Below are positions 1-10,404 of a stretch of DNA of 22,171 bases, one piece after another (the first letter of the stretch is position 1; the number at the start of each line of letters is the position of its first letter). Below the pieces are notes generated by a model. That model saw nothing but the letters and a program-made list of their open reading frames with translations, did no database searches and had not been told where the DNA came from. Position numbers and translations under genes: made by a program. Source of the stretch: Schizophyllum amplum (taxonomy: Eukaryota; Basidiomycota; Agaricomycetes; Agaricales; Schizophyllaceae); the NCBI GenBank assembly GCA_007026445.1, contig VDMD01000254.1:1-22171 (forward strand), given 5' to 3'.

Positions 1-530
1 AGGCGAGACGTACCAGATGCGCAGGACGCGCATCCGGCGACGCACTCGTCGTTGAGCATTGGCTCCAGCGAGGCACCCGTTGTCGCGGTGCGGTGACGTT
101 CGGCGCGAGCGCGTGACGCCCCTGCAAGCTTCATCACTGCAGGCTGAACTAGAAAAGTTTCTCAGTTAGAGATATCGCGTAGGGCGCGGGGACGCACCTG
201 CCGCGCGTCCGTGCACGCGCTCGCACTTCTATCAGCAATAGCGCTGGCTTGTTGCTTGCCAAGCGCCTCGTTTCCTTCGTTCTAGAGACGCGCGGTGTCG
301 AGATTGGAGGAAGGGGGACTGGAGGGGGTAGCGGCGTGATCGGGGCGGTCGTGGTTGAGAGTCAAGCGGTGTCGATGGCAAATAAGTGGCGACGCGACGT
401 TGATCGTAGCGACTCGGACCGCATGGCCGAACTTCGCCGCCAACGTGGCCCGAGCGCGAATTTGGACGCGTTTGAGGGTGTTTTGGACCGTTGAACTTCG
501 TATTTCGAGAAGAAAATATGCTGCTTCAGA
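1..530. other. Left-edge non-coding DNA, nothing recognised
   Basis: GC-rich sequence with only short open frames of biased composition (Arg/Gly/Val rich) and no splice-linked exons or recognisable motifs. I see no gene, RNA or repeat here that I can support. Confidence 0.5.
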
Positions 531-536
531 TGAGGT

Positions 537-700
537 TCACAAGGTTCGGTTCGGGTTCGAACAGGTTCGGGGGAGCCCCCTCAGCAGCGAACCCGAACCC
601 GAACCTGCTAGGGCAAGGCCGAACCTGAACCCGAACCTGGACCGAACCCGAGGTTCGGTTCGGCCGGTTCGGGTTCGAACCGAGGTTCAGAACCGAACTT
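537..700. repeat. Inverted GGTTCGG-type repeat block
   Basis: This is a dense run of the short word GGTTCGG and its complement CCGAACC. The first part (about 537-570) is on the plus sense, the middle (about 585-650) is mostly complementary, and the end (about 650-700) mixes both. The arms could pair as nested hairpins. The open frame through it (Pro/Glu/Arg repeats) follows from the repeat and is not a gene. Confidence 0.75.
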
Positions 701-714
701 CGGCAGCACTAGTC

Positions 715-1382
715 GTCAGGGGGCGCGTCCCCTAGTTCGAACTCGCGAGCCCTCACCTTTGTACCTTTGACTGTTCTAACAATTTTGCTAGGTTCTGGCA
801 GTGCCAGTGCTACTCCTCGAGCCGCAGATTCGCGACTGGCGCGTTTTTTTTTTGGTCATCGTCGGGGGGCGCGTCGGCTACTTCGAACTCGTGAGCCCTC
901 CCCTTTGTATCTTTGACTGATCTAACAATTTTGCTATGTTATGTGAACGGGGTGCTACTCCTCGAGCTGCAGATTCGCGACTGGCGCGCGTTTTTTTTTT
1001 GGTCATCGTCGGGGGGCGCGTCGGCTACTTCGAACTCGTGAGCCCTCCCCTTTGTATCTTTGACTGATCTAACAATTTTGCTATGTTATGTCGAACGGGG
1101 GCGGTCCGCTACTTCGAACTCGTGAGCCCTCATCTTCGTATCTTTGACTGATCTAACAGCTGTGCTAGGTTCTGTAAACGCGTGTGCTACTCCCCAGCCC
1201 AGATTCGCGGCTCGCGCGCGTTTTCTTTTGGTCGTCGTCGGGGCGCGTCCCTAGTTCGAACTCGTGATCCCTCATCTTTGCTACTCCTCGAGCCGCAGAT
1301 TCGCGACTCGCGCGCGTTTTCTTTTGGTCGTCGTCGGGGGGCGCGTCCCCTAGTTCGAACTCGTGATCCCTCATCTTTGGGC
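715..1382 (-). repeat. Degenerate tandem array with tRNA-like motifs (SINE-like)
   Basis: A unit of roughly 140-150 bp is repeated about four times with partial copies between. The word TTCGAACTCG or a close variant recurs near 737, 882, 1029, 1112, 1254 and 1353. The word AGATTCGCG recurs near 826, 970, 1201 and 1296. Read on the minus strand, the better copies carry a box A-like stretch (TAGCAAAATTGTTAGATCA, for example 935-918). It is followed about 45 bases later by a box B-like GAGTTCGAA, close to the spacing in a tRNA. No copy can fold as a proper tRNA by eye. I infer a tRNA-derived SINE or a satellite derived from one. Confidence 0.6.
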
Positions 1383-2205
1383 ACGTGCACGCTTTCACGG
1401 CTGTCGGCTCATCGTTGCGTCCAATGTTTCCCTCACTCACCCAAGTGCCAGGGCTTGCGTCGCTTACTTGATATATAAGCCTGTTGCGTGCTACGCCTTT
1501 GATTACCAGACAGCAGCATGAGGTGTGGTCTGATAAGCTGTGCTCACTCTGGCACTTGAACGTGACCTCCACCCGCGCCACCACAAGCGAGCCTGAGGAC
1601 CAGCGCTCTGCTCGTCCTCCACCGGTATGTTCCGCGCCCACATTGAGTGAAAAGAGCGAAGGGTTCCGTTCCCCGATGTTGGTGGAGAGAAGCCCAAGTC
1701 GTGAGCTCAACGACACGGTGATCCCACGCCGTAAAGAGCGAGCCCCTCCTGGTGCAGAGGTCATGTCGTTTAGCCAGATACTGCACGTTTCCAATGTGGC
1801 GGCTACCGGAGCGACATCGGACGATAGAGGCATGTCTGCCTCAGGCTCGTCGTGAGTCGTCAGACTCTGTCGCTCATCGGCCATCCCTGGTGCTGTCCGC
1901 ACCGCATCCGACGGCGGTGCTGCTGCTACCAACTCCTGTGGCTGAGCTGTGTACGAAAGGCATCCGAGTCGTGTACACCCATTCTTTGCGTGCGCGCGCG
2001 CCCGGCTCGCCCGGCCCGGTAAGAAAAATCCCACGCCTTGTCTGCGATCGCCCCTTGATCTTATCTGCATCGTGAGCTGCGCATGCTCATGCGCCCGACG
2101 GCGCTCCATTCGCCCGCCTTAGCTGAATCCGCTCAGCGTCCAAGCGCCCACCGTACGCATGCACACGCCCACCGTTTTCACACATTTCTGATTGAGCGAT
2201 CGCAG
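1383..2205. other. Non-coding upstream region of the chromodomain gene
   Basis: Open frames on both strands overlap one another and none has protein-like composition or splice continuity. A TATA-like GATATATAAG lies near 1470, about 735 bases before the chosen start at 2206, so its link to that gene is doubtful. Nothing else is recognised. Confidence 0.4.
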
Positions 2206-5200
2206 ATGAGGCATTCACCGCCCCCCGGCTTGCATATCATCAAAAAGGACAAGGAGATATATAAGCACCTCGCCAATCGCGATCCGTCCCTCCCTCCCGT
2301 CATCTGGCGTCCAGCTCATCCCAACATTGAATCCCCATTGGCCAAGCATGTCAACAACGTGTACGTGCTCTCGATGGACCTCTCTAAGGAGGCCATGGAA
2401 GAGCGCAAGTCTGCTACAATGGGTCTCCATGCGCCCCTCGGGCCTGACGCCTCCCTTCAGGACTCTGGTGCGTCACCCCCCGGTCGTTAGCCCGCATGCA
2501 GCTGATCGCATCCACAGGCTTGCTCCGCCTCCACTTTGGGGATGTCGTGTTCGGGCGTCAGCTCGGCTCCCAGACGTGCGAGAACGACGTACTGTTGCAG
2601 TACGTTACCGAGTGCGTGCTTGCTTCCCCTCATCCCCCGTCCGCCGCTGAGCTTCTCCTGTTCCCAGCCCCAGCGCTCTTTATGCCCAGGACGCCGAAGA
2701 TCTCACGCGCATCGCCCAGCTCATCCTTGGCACGGAGGAGTACCGCTTAAGCCATGGCGGCAGCTGCCCGTTCGCCGACGATCCCGCCAACGTCTGTGCG
2801 CGCGAGGGGCGCAAGTGCTTCACCATTGGAGTCTCCAGACAGGCCCCGCGGAACTGCACTGCTCCGTGCAAGTCGGACTGCGTGTGCAAGACGCCGGCAG
2901 AAACGCGCGTCGGTCGCAAGCGTATCTTGACGGTGAGAGCTCTCGTCTGCCCCTGTTTGTCGCATAGGCCCCTCCGCTGACGTGACCCGCTGCAGGACGC
3001 TGTCCGTATCGCGTCGAGGGCGTTTGCGGTTCATGACCCTCAAGCGTACAAGATCCTCAAGAACTACAGCGAGGTCGTCAACTCTCCGCGCGTCGGCGTT
3101 TTGGAGAACTGCTTGTACCAGTCGGCGCAGGTCAACATCGCGAACGCCGAGATTCACGACTCCCGTGCGGCCCCATTGTCTCCCTCTTGATCACGTACGC
3201 TAACGTGCGCGCGCTTGCGCTTCCCCCTCCCACAGGCGCCTCGCTCAAGGATCAAATGGGCAAGAGCGGGGATAATCACATCGACCCCCACGACGCGCAC
3301 GCGCTGCTCAGCACGATGCTCTGCCATCCCTACCTGCCGCTCCGGTTACGAGGGTGGCCGATTTCACGTCCTGTCGCTCGGCACGTACTTTACGACGGAC
3401 AAGCCGACCATCGCCGGGTTCTCGTCCCTCTTCAAGCACTCTGGAACGCCTCCGCTCGCGCCGTCCGGCTGCACCGAAGTCTCCTTGTCCGCCGTCCGCC
3501 TCAATATCATCCTCTACTCCCACCAGCACATGCTGGAGCACACGGCCTTCAGCACCCTCGCCGCCTTCTCAGGCGCCCCCACGCGTGCTAACCCACCCGC
3601 TGACGGTGAGGAGGAGCTTGAGGAGGACCCGGCGCGTGTCTCGGGAGGATCCGCGGGTGGCGCCGACGCAGGCGATCCTGTCATTCGCACGTCTGCGGCA
3701 TTCACCAACCCAAAGTCAGTCTCTTCCCGCCCGTCCGTCGTCCTCTCTTGCTGACACCCGCGCTGCAGATTTGAGCACCTGACAGCGCCCCCAGCCCCGC
3801 TGTCGTCTCAGGCCATCTACTCGCGCGATGGGTCGTCGATCATGACTGACCAGTGCCACCTCGACTACATTGCGCGGTCCATGATCCAGCTCACCGTCGG
3901 TGTTCTCCGTCAGATGGGCTACCCAGTCAGCGTCAACGCCACCCAGATGCTGTCCGCCATCAAGCTGACCCCGCCCGGTGGCGACGTCCTGACCCCGCGC
4001 GCGTGGCCTCTCGGTCCGGACGGGACCGTGTTCAGGCTCCACCCTCTCGAGTCCGATGGTGAGCGCGTGTGGCGAAAGCGTCGCGCGCAAGCTTTGCTAA
4101 CCCTTGATCATCAGAGGCGCTGCTCCACCTGCGCCCCGATGCGCCTCTCACGCGCGAGTCTGCCATCTACAGATACATGTGGCTGTGCGCCCAGCGCGGG
4201 CAGATGATACCCCAGACCGCCCCCAAGTATGATGAGCACGGCAACCGTCTCTCCGCGCTGAAGCGAAACGAGCCCACTGGAGGTCAGCCCGCGCTGTTCC
4301 ATCCGAACCCGTATCTTACGCTCAGCAGCGAAATCCGGCTCCACAAAGGCTCCCGCGCGCGCGCCTCGCAAGCCTCCTGTCGCTCCCGGTGCCAAGACCT
4401 CCACCCGCGCTCGCGCGTCGTTGGCCGAGGCTCAGACCCCGGCTGCCGCATGTGCGTCTCCAGCCGTCTCTGTGTCTACGACTGTCGTTAGCTCACGCTC
4501 TTGCTCTCTTCAGCTGACGTGCAAGGCCCGTCCGCGGCCGCGTCTCATTTCCTCCAGACCACCGGCGTCTGCGCTGCCATCGTGCGCCGGCAGCGGTCCA
4601 AGCTTGTCGAAACCGCGGGGGTCACGAAGAAGAGGGCCAAGCGCGTCGGTGTCTCTGACCGAACCCGTCAGCAGCCGAGAAGCAGCGCGGACCCCCCGGC
4701 TCGCATCCTGCGCAACCGTGTGGCCCCCGTGGTTGACCGTATGTCGAGCACGACCGCGTCCGAGTCAGGTAAGCGCTTAAGCCAACCTAGGAAAACCTTT
4801 TTCCAACGTGAATGTTGTGGTAGAAGGAGCACGATCGCCGTCCCGGTCAGAAGCGGGAACGTTCTCAGAGGACGAGTCGCCGATGGACGAGGACCGGACG
4901 GAGGAGGACCCGACGGAGTACGATGTGCGCTCCATCACGGATCACAGGCTTCATGCCGTGCGTACATACCGTTCGCGTCTTCTTGCGCCTCACACTGAAC
5001 GCTATCCAGAACGGCCGCGAGCTCGAGTATCACATCCTTTGGGACAATGGCGAGCAAACCTGGCAGCCTCTCAAAGATCTGTCAGTCCCTCTTTTCCTCG
5101 TGTTTAGCTTTCGCTCATCAACCTCCCCAGAATCGGGTGCGATGACGCGCTCACCGAGTACAACATCCAGCACCGCATCATCTCGTCCTCGGCTGGGACG

Positions 5201-6120
5201 TGTGCGTGGAGTTTTCCTTGGTTCTGCCCGGTCATGCGTCTGTGCTAATCAGGCTCTCTTCAGCTCACCTTCCAGACGGATCGACAGACGTCCAGCGGGC
5301 GATCATCGTCCACGGCGTTGCTGATGTGTCAGACTCGGACGCCATGGACGTCGACGAGCCTGGAGGCGACGGTGCGCGCGCCTTTGCTCACCGCCCTTTA
5401 TCGCTCTTTCTCACTCTTCGCCCAGGTCATTCGGCAGACGACGGGCATTCCTCAGAGCTGGAACAGGTGGACATGCCTTCCGGTAAGCACCTACCCCTTG
5501 CGCTCACGCCCCTCGCTTGCCTGACTCACTTCCCAGACCGGACCGTTCTTGCGAGTCTTCTCCGCTCGCAAGGCCAAGCACTGTTTGATCAGCCCATCAA
5601 AGTCTTGTCGCTCGCGATCGAGGCGGCAAAACAGGCAGGACGCGCGACGGACATGGCCTCGCTCAACGCGCTAGCGCAGCCCCTGGCGCCCGCGGTTCGC
5701 GCGTTCGTCAATGGTGAGCCCATGCGGGCGGTCGACCTGTCAACGGCCTACATGGTGAAGACCGCGCTACCTGCCGCGCGCTCGCTATGCCACATGACCT
5801 CTGTCAGCGATGTGCTCGAAGGCGACGCGCTCCTCATGCGCCACTGCGCGATGACCGCTCTGCTCGGCCTGGAGCACTTCATCGATCAACTGTCGACCAA
5901 CCTCTTCATGGCCTACTCCAGCGATTCAGACTGCATTCTTTGGATTCGCAAGCTGTACGGCTGGGCGGCCTCGTCCGTTGACAGCCTTCGCGCCGGCGAG
6001 GGTGACCAGCATGCTCGTGTCGCCTTCAATCCGGCCGACTGGGACCCAGCGTTCGAGAGCGTCCCGTTCAAGATCAAAGTCGAGCGCGTCCTGCAGCTGT
6101 ATGTGTGCACCAAATTATAA
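2206..6120 (+). pseudogene. 5' part of an interrupted chromodomain/2OG-dioxygenase-like gene
   Basis: Exons by eye: 2206-2467, 2518-2611, 2668-2932, 2996-3164, 3236-3714, 3769-4058, 4115-4282, 4329-4451, 4514-4768, 4824-4957, 5010-5080, 5131-5201, 5264-5371, 5426-5482, 5537-6098. The product has a Cys-rich segment (exon 3) and then a putative double-stranded beta-helix dioxygenase fold: HxD at codons 3277-3285, distal His at 3437-3439 and a 2OG-type Arg at 3497-3499. A chromodomain follows, encoded at about 4911-5195 (YDVRSI, ILWDN, TWQP, EYNIQHR), near residues 730-795. Exon 5 changes frame between about 3286 and 3345, and no GT donor there allows an intron that keeps HxD. The frame then runs into the transposon repeat and stops at 6118-6120. 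Its 3' part lies beyond the element. ATG 2206 was chosen because protein-like sequence begins there; an in-frame ATG at 2083 is the alternative. The dioxygenase role is inferred; the chromodomain call is strong. Confidence 0.7.
6099..6104 (+). other. 5' splice site at the left insertion junction
   Basis: GTATGT follows the last codons of exon 14 in phase 2 and overlaps the outer edge of the inverted repeat by two bases. On the far side an AAAAG acceptor (ending 19356) resumes the protein in matching phase. The element therefore appears to lie in, or to have replaced most of, a short intron. Confidence 0.45.
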
Positions 6121-6356
6121 TGTACATGGACTATTGCCCAATTTGCTATTGTAATGTCGGCGGGTGCTAGCCCAGCAAACATACCGATGGTTCATTGCCG
6201 TTTACGGGCTGCCGGGCTGGCCTGGTGCCTCGGGCGAGCGTCCGGGCTGCCCGCGGGGCGGTTAGGGGCCGGTTCGCGGTCGATTCGCGGCATTCCCCGC
6301 GTTTGCGCGCGCCCGGGCGCTCGCCTCGCTGGCTTGCGCGTCTCGGCAACACCCGA
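6103..6356 (+). repeat. Left terminal inverted repeat
   Basis: It matches the reverse complement of 19097-19350 over about 254 positions with one difference seen (6350, C against T). The outer ~75 bases are AT-rich (CAAATTATAATG, then CCCAATTTGCTATTG). The inner part is strongly GC-rich with recurring CCGGGCTG and GCCCGGGC words that may be transposase-binding sites. The repeat ends 78 bp before the transposase stop codon. Confidence 0.95.
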
Positions 6357-6434
6357 CTGAGGTTCAGCACGGAAAAGGATGGATAAAAGCGTAAAAAATA
6401 CGTCCGCTCACATAGCATCATGTATGCCCTACCC

Positions 6435-9400
6435 CTACCCCTCCTCCTCCTCCTCCTCGTCCTCCTCCTCGCCCTCGTCCTCTTCCTCGCATTCCTGATT
6501 GTCCTCGGCGTCCTCCAACTCCGCGTCCTCCTCAGCGTCGGCTTGTGCTCGTAAACTCGCGATCTCATCAATGTTGATGCCCTGCGTGTCCAGCTGCCCA
6601 TTCACAATATTTGGTGCTCCCATGCGAGGGCTGTCGTAAAGGCCGTTCCACATATGCTCGAAGTGGTCCGCGAGCGCGCGATATACACGGGCCTGGGATG
6701 ACGCATATGCGCGCGCGCCCTCCGCTTGAGCACCGACCCTCGTATCGGCTGCCTTGAGGGTATCCCATCGCGTCGCGCGGACTCGCAGTGTCACGAGGAC
6801 ACGTCGCATCTCTTCGTTCAGCAGCGGCACCTCCTCCGCCCAGCGACGAACTCTAGAGAATGCTTTGCACCATTCGACACGGAGTCCTAATAAGCAATTA
6901 GAAACAATCCGGCAAGGCTGTATAGGGCATCTCACCTTCGTACATAGCCCCGCCCTCTTGACCGGCTGTGTCCACACCGGTCCAGATCCACGAAATGACA
7001 CGCCGACCTTCGCCTGTCGCGTCTCGGAGGGTTTGCAAGTGACTTCGCGTGGCGTCCCCCTCCTCTTCATCCCTAGTGCGCTTGCTTCCGCTGCCCTTGC
7101 CCTCCGGATCCTGCATGCATCGCAAATCCTTTTTGGGATCAAGCGCGTGCCAATTGTGAGCAGGTTCCTCGTCGTCCTTCTTCAGAGCAAAGAAAGCGGC
7201 GCGTGCGTCAACGTACTTGCGTGCGAAAACTTGTATCTTCTCGTCGTTAGATCCGATGGATGCCCGCGCTCGCGTCGTAGCCCCCTGCGCCCGTAAGTTC
7301 GCATTCTTGAAGGTGAGCATTCGCGCCTTGATGAGGAGCAGGTTGCGCGTCATGTCTAGCGAGGTCTGACACTGCGCGTCGCGGATTCGATACTCGATGC
7401 CGACGACGTCGTCAAGGCAGCTGGCGCGGTCTTCGGGTGAGAGTGCCGAAGGCAGGAATAGCGGCTGCTGTTCGATAGGGACGTTGGCGTTGGCGGGATC
7501 GTCGCTCCACTCCGCCGATCTCTGTAGGGCGCGAGGAGAGTAGACGGCTTGATGATCCCGCAGGTTGGCAATGGTGTTGGCGAGTTTGACTCTCTTGCGC
7601 GCGAGCTCCGTCTGTTGCGCAGTAGACGAGTAACGCTTCGCTTCTACCTCCATATGAAGTACGCGTCTGGCGAATGGGTGAGCAATTGCGTATGAGCGAG
7701 ATACCGGTTATGCACGTACTGTTCATGCTCTACTTGAATAGCGGCAATGACGAACGCACTCGCGGACATATCGTGGCGTCGATTTAATCCCTTGCGCGCC
7801 CTGTCCTCATCCTCCGTGGCCAGCTGGAGCTCGACATCGGCTTCAGTAAGACCTGCTTAACGCATCAGTAAGCTGCTTTCTTATCGAAATCATAACGCAC
7901 CGGTCTTGGGCAGCTCAAAGGGGTTGAACACGGAAGGGTCGCGCTCGAACGCGATAACCGTAGCCGCCCAGCCTTCGACATAGCTGGCCTGCCCTTCGGT
8001 AAAGGCGCGTAGCTCCTCCGCTTGGCGTGCGAGCTCCTCCAATGCGTCGATCGCCCGCCTGCGCAGAAGTCGCCCCAATCCCGTGAGCTTCATGAAATTG
8101 AGGTAGCCGATGTGATCGTCGAGCATGTCAGCTGCGCTTCCTGGTCCCATGGCTCGAAGGGCAGTTCCGAGGGGGCCTAGTTGACTCCACGGACGCTCAA
8201 CGCCTTCACCATCCGTCCGTCCCGCCCCTAGCGTGTAGTTGAAGTTGTACGCTAATTGGCATTCTAGCTTATGGCCATGTATGTGAAGCTTAGGTATGAC
8301 GAAGCGCATGCGCGAGACGTCGAGCTTGCGACGCAGGCGATCAGGCAGCTTCGCCATCCGTTCGACCAGGTTTTTCGAATATTGGCAGCAGATATCATAA
8401 GAGAGGATTATTCGCTGCCCCTCGACGTGGTCTGAGAGCAGCGAAGCAAGCGCGTAGTCCGTGTTGATGTATCTAACAACTTGTGAGCTCATGGGATGGA
8501 GTAACGCGAGTCAACGTACCTCTCGCCGACTTGAGTTGCGACTACGCCGTTCTTTTGCACGAACTCATGGCGGGCGCACACACCTATCACCTTCCCCGTC
8601 TCCGCATAGCCCCTTGAAAACTTCGTGTTGGCGTGCTCGAGGGCAGATAGCCCGTGGCAAGTGCTAATCTAGTATCCAGGTAAGCATGTGCTTAGACAAC
8701 AGAGGAGACGTCTACGTACCTCGTTCTGGTCGCGCCCTTCCTCCTTGAGGTAGCGCTCAAAAGGCTGACTCTCCACTAAATAGGACATTCCATCACCGAG
8801 AGCTGGGTCGCGCTCCCAGGACGAAATCTGCCGCCTTTTGAGACGGAAGCAAGCGTCTAAACAAAGCGTCTTCGTGTACAGAAACCTGTTCGCCACAACA
8901 TTAGAGGTATGTACTATACGGCAAATGGCTGTACTCACTCCTTATCCCAGGACGCCTCCTTCCAATTTGCTGGTAAGTTAACTCCGGGCCTAGGGCACGC
9001 TGGACACTCCACTGCGAGCGAGCCGGAGGGCAAACTGTCCACACGCGCCCCTATAACGTTGCAGTTCCCGGATCGCTTCGCCCTCGTGGCAAAGCGCCAT
9101 ACGCGCGCGCATCGGCAGAAGGCGGAGTAACGGTCCTGAATGCAATAGGTGCGTCAGCGCCGCTCTACCTCGAACCGAGCCTTGCTCACCTTCACCGGCG
9201 TAGTTCCCGTAACGTCAGTCAGCTTCTCCAGCGCTGTGTAATAGTCGTACTGCGTCGTTTTGCCCTGCAGTGAGAGCGCGGTGTAATGCTTGAGCAGTTC
9301 GAATGTGAAGCACGTCTGGGGGTCACGCGTCGTTGCTGGGAAAAGCCCACGCCGCAGAAGTTGGTCGATGTCGTCTCCAGCACAGAGGCCGTTCGTGCAA

Positions 9401-10225
9401 GCGCAGAAGTCGACTGAGCATGTGTGAAGCCCGTTGACGTGGACGATGGTGAATTCGGCGACGCCGTGGCGAGGGCAGGGGCAGACGGCACCGTCGGGGT
9501 GGCCCAGCTGGATGCGATGCCCTAGAGTCTTCAGGGACGTGCGCCTGAAGGATTCACCGTCCCATTTCTGCGCGACTATCAGTGTGCGCCTTCGCATGGT
9601 ATGCAAAGCTACTTACCTCCAACCTGCAGAAGGGTCGCTGGCGATGCGCCTTGAGACAGCATCCCTCGCAGTAGAGACTCGCGCCAAAGCATCCTTCGCA
9701 GCGCAGGGTGGGGGGTTCATCGCTGTGACAGCCGGGGCACTTCCAGCTGACGGCGTCGCCGCGGCCTTTGAGGTACAGCAGCCCCGCAATGATTTGATCA
9801 GCTCGCGCACGAAGGTCGCGCATAGGCTGGTCCTGCAGTACAGTCAGTACGTATACGTAGGATAATAGTAGCACACGCACTGATTCCCAAGCCTTTCGAC
9901 GACGCCGACGTTTTTGTGCGCGTTCCGGCCAGCACACGACGGTATTCTCGTCCTCGTCGAGAGTCTGTAGCTGCGCAAGCAGCGCCTCGTCGTACAGCTC
10001 TTCAGGCACCTCCTCTTGATCATGGCGAGTCTTCCTTCGCTTCTCAGGGGAGGGGAGTGGCTGATTCTTGCTGCGCTCCACACGACGGCGGTGGTCTTCA
10101 GACAGCCGTTGCGTCGACGTTGTGGTGGTGATTGGCGCAGAGCTGTTGACCCAAGAGGAGGAGAACTTCCGAGATGATGAGGAGGAGGTCTTGCGAGATG
10201 CCTTCAGCTTTCGAAAGGCAGACAT
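6435..10225 (-). CDS. KDZ-superfamily transposase with CxC2-type cysteine cluster
   Basis: Exons (minus strand): 10225-9881, 9832-9617, 9567-9190, 9135-8939, 8885-8720, 8668-8520, 8472-7901, 7852-7720, 7666-6936, 6886-6435. They sum to 3339 nt, or 1112 aa, with every phase matched. It should act in the nucleus to cut and move DNA at the inverted repeats. A CxC2 zinc cluster (C147, C150, C160, C163, C170, C173, H178) is followed by the family's LGH and FPAT region, then CPACPRPG and NLP in exon 4. The RNase H-fold core shows D389 (LDACFRLKRR), D510 (SYDICCQY) and E576 (GEGVERPW) as likely catalytic residues. An insert holding CARHEF and GERY lies between the two Asp. The C-terminus has the family's RVEW, RW and EEM motifs and ends in a poly-Glu tail coded by a CTC-rich run (6437-6545). 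The Lys/Arg-rich N-terminus is likely nuclear-targeting. It looks full length. Confidence 0.92.
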
Positions 10226-10404
10226 TACGGAGGGGAAGGGGACTCAGTTGTAACCAGCGCGTTCCAGACGCGCCGTTGACTCGATCACGCGACCGTGACG
10301 AGACGCGAATGTGTGACAGATATACGCGACGCTTTTTCAACCTTCGTTCAACCCCACACTTCGTCCTCGACCATCTCGACATCGACCACGCGCGCACTTC
10401 CTCG
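10226..10404. promoter_or_regulatory. Shared divergent promoter of transposase and TET/JBP genes
   Basis: Only 179 bp separate the transposase start codon (minus strand, 10225) from the TET/JBP start codon (plus strand, 10405). The two are therefore probably driven from one bidirectional promoter. No clear TATA box is seen; the right half is rich in TTC and TCGAC words. Confidence 0.6.

Noticed and set aside
715..1382. Possible functional tRNA genes
   Set aside because: Box-like motifs are present but no copy has matching acceptor and anticodon stems by eye, and the motifs recur in tandem repeats.
1165..2109. 314-codon open frame on the minus strand
   Set aside because: It runs through the tandem array, translating the repeat units, and the rest has no protein-like pattern or splice partner.
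4329..4451. Apparent second frameshift in the host gene near the CG run at 4354
   Set aside because: An intron at 4283-4328 (GTCAGC to CAGCAG) restores the frame and gives a protein-like continuation, so no mutation is needed.
6167..6601. Minus-strand frame across the left repeat and transposase tail
   Set aside because: Arg-rich translation of the inverted repeat and of the CTC run in another frame.
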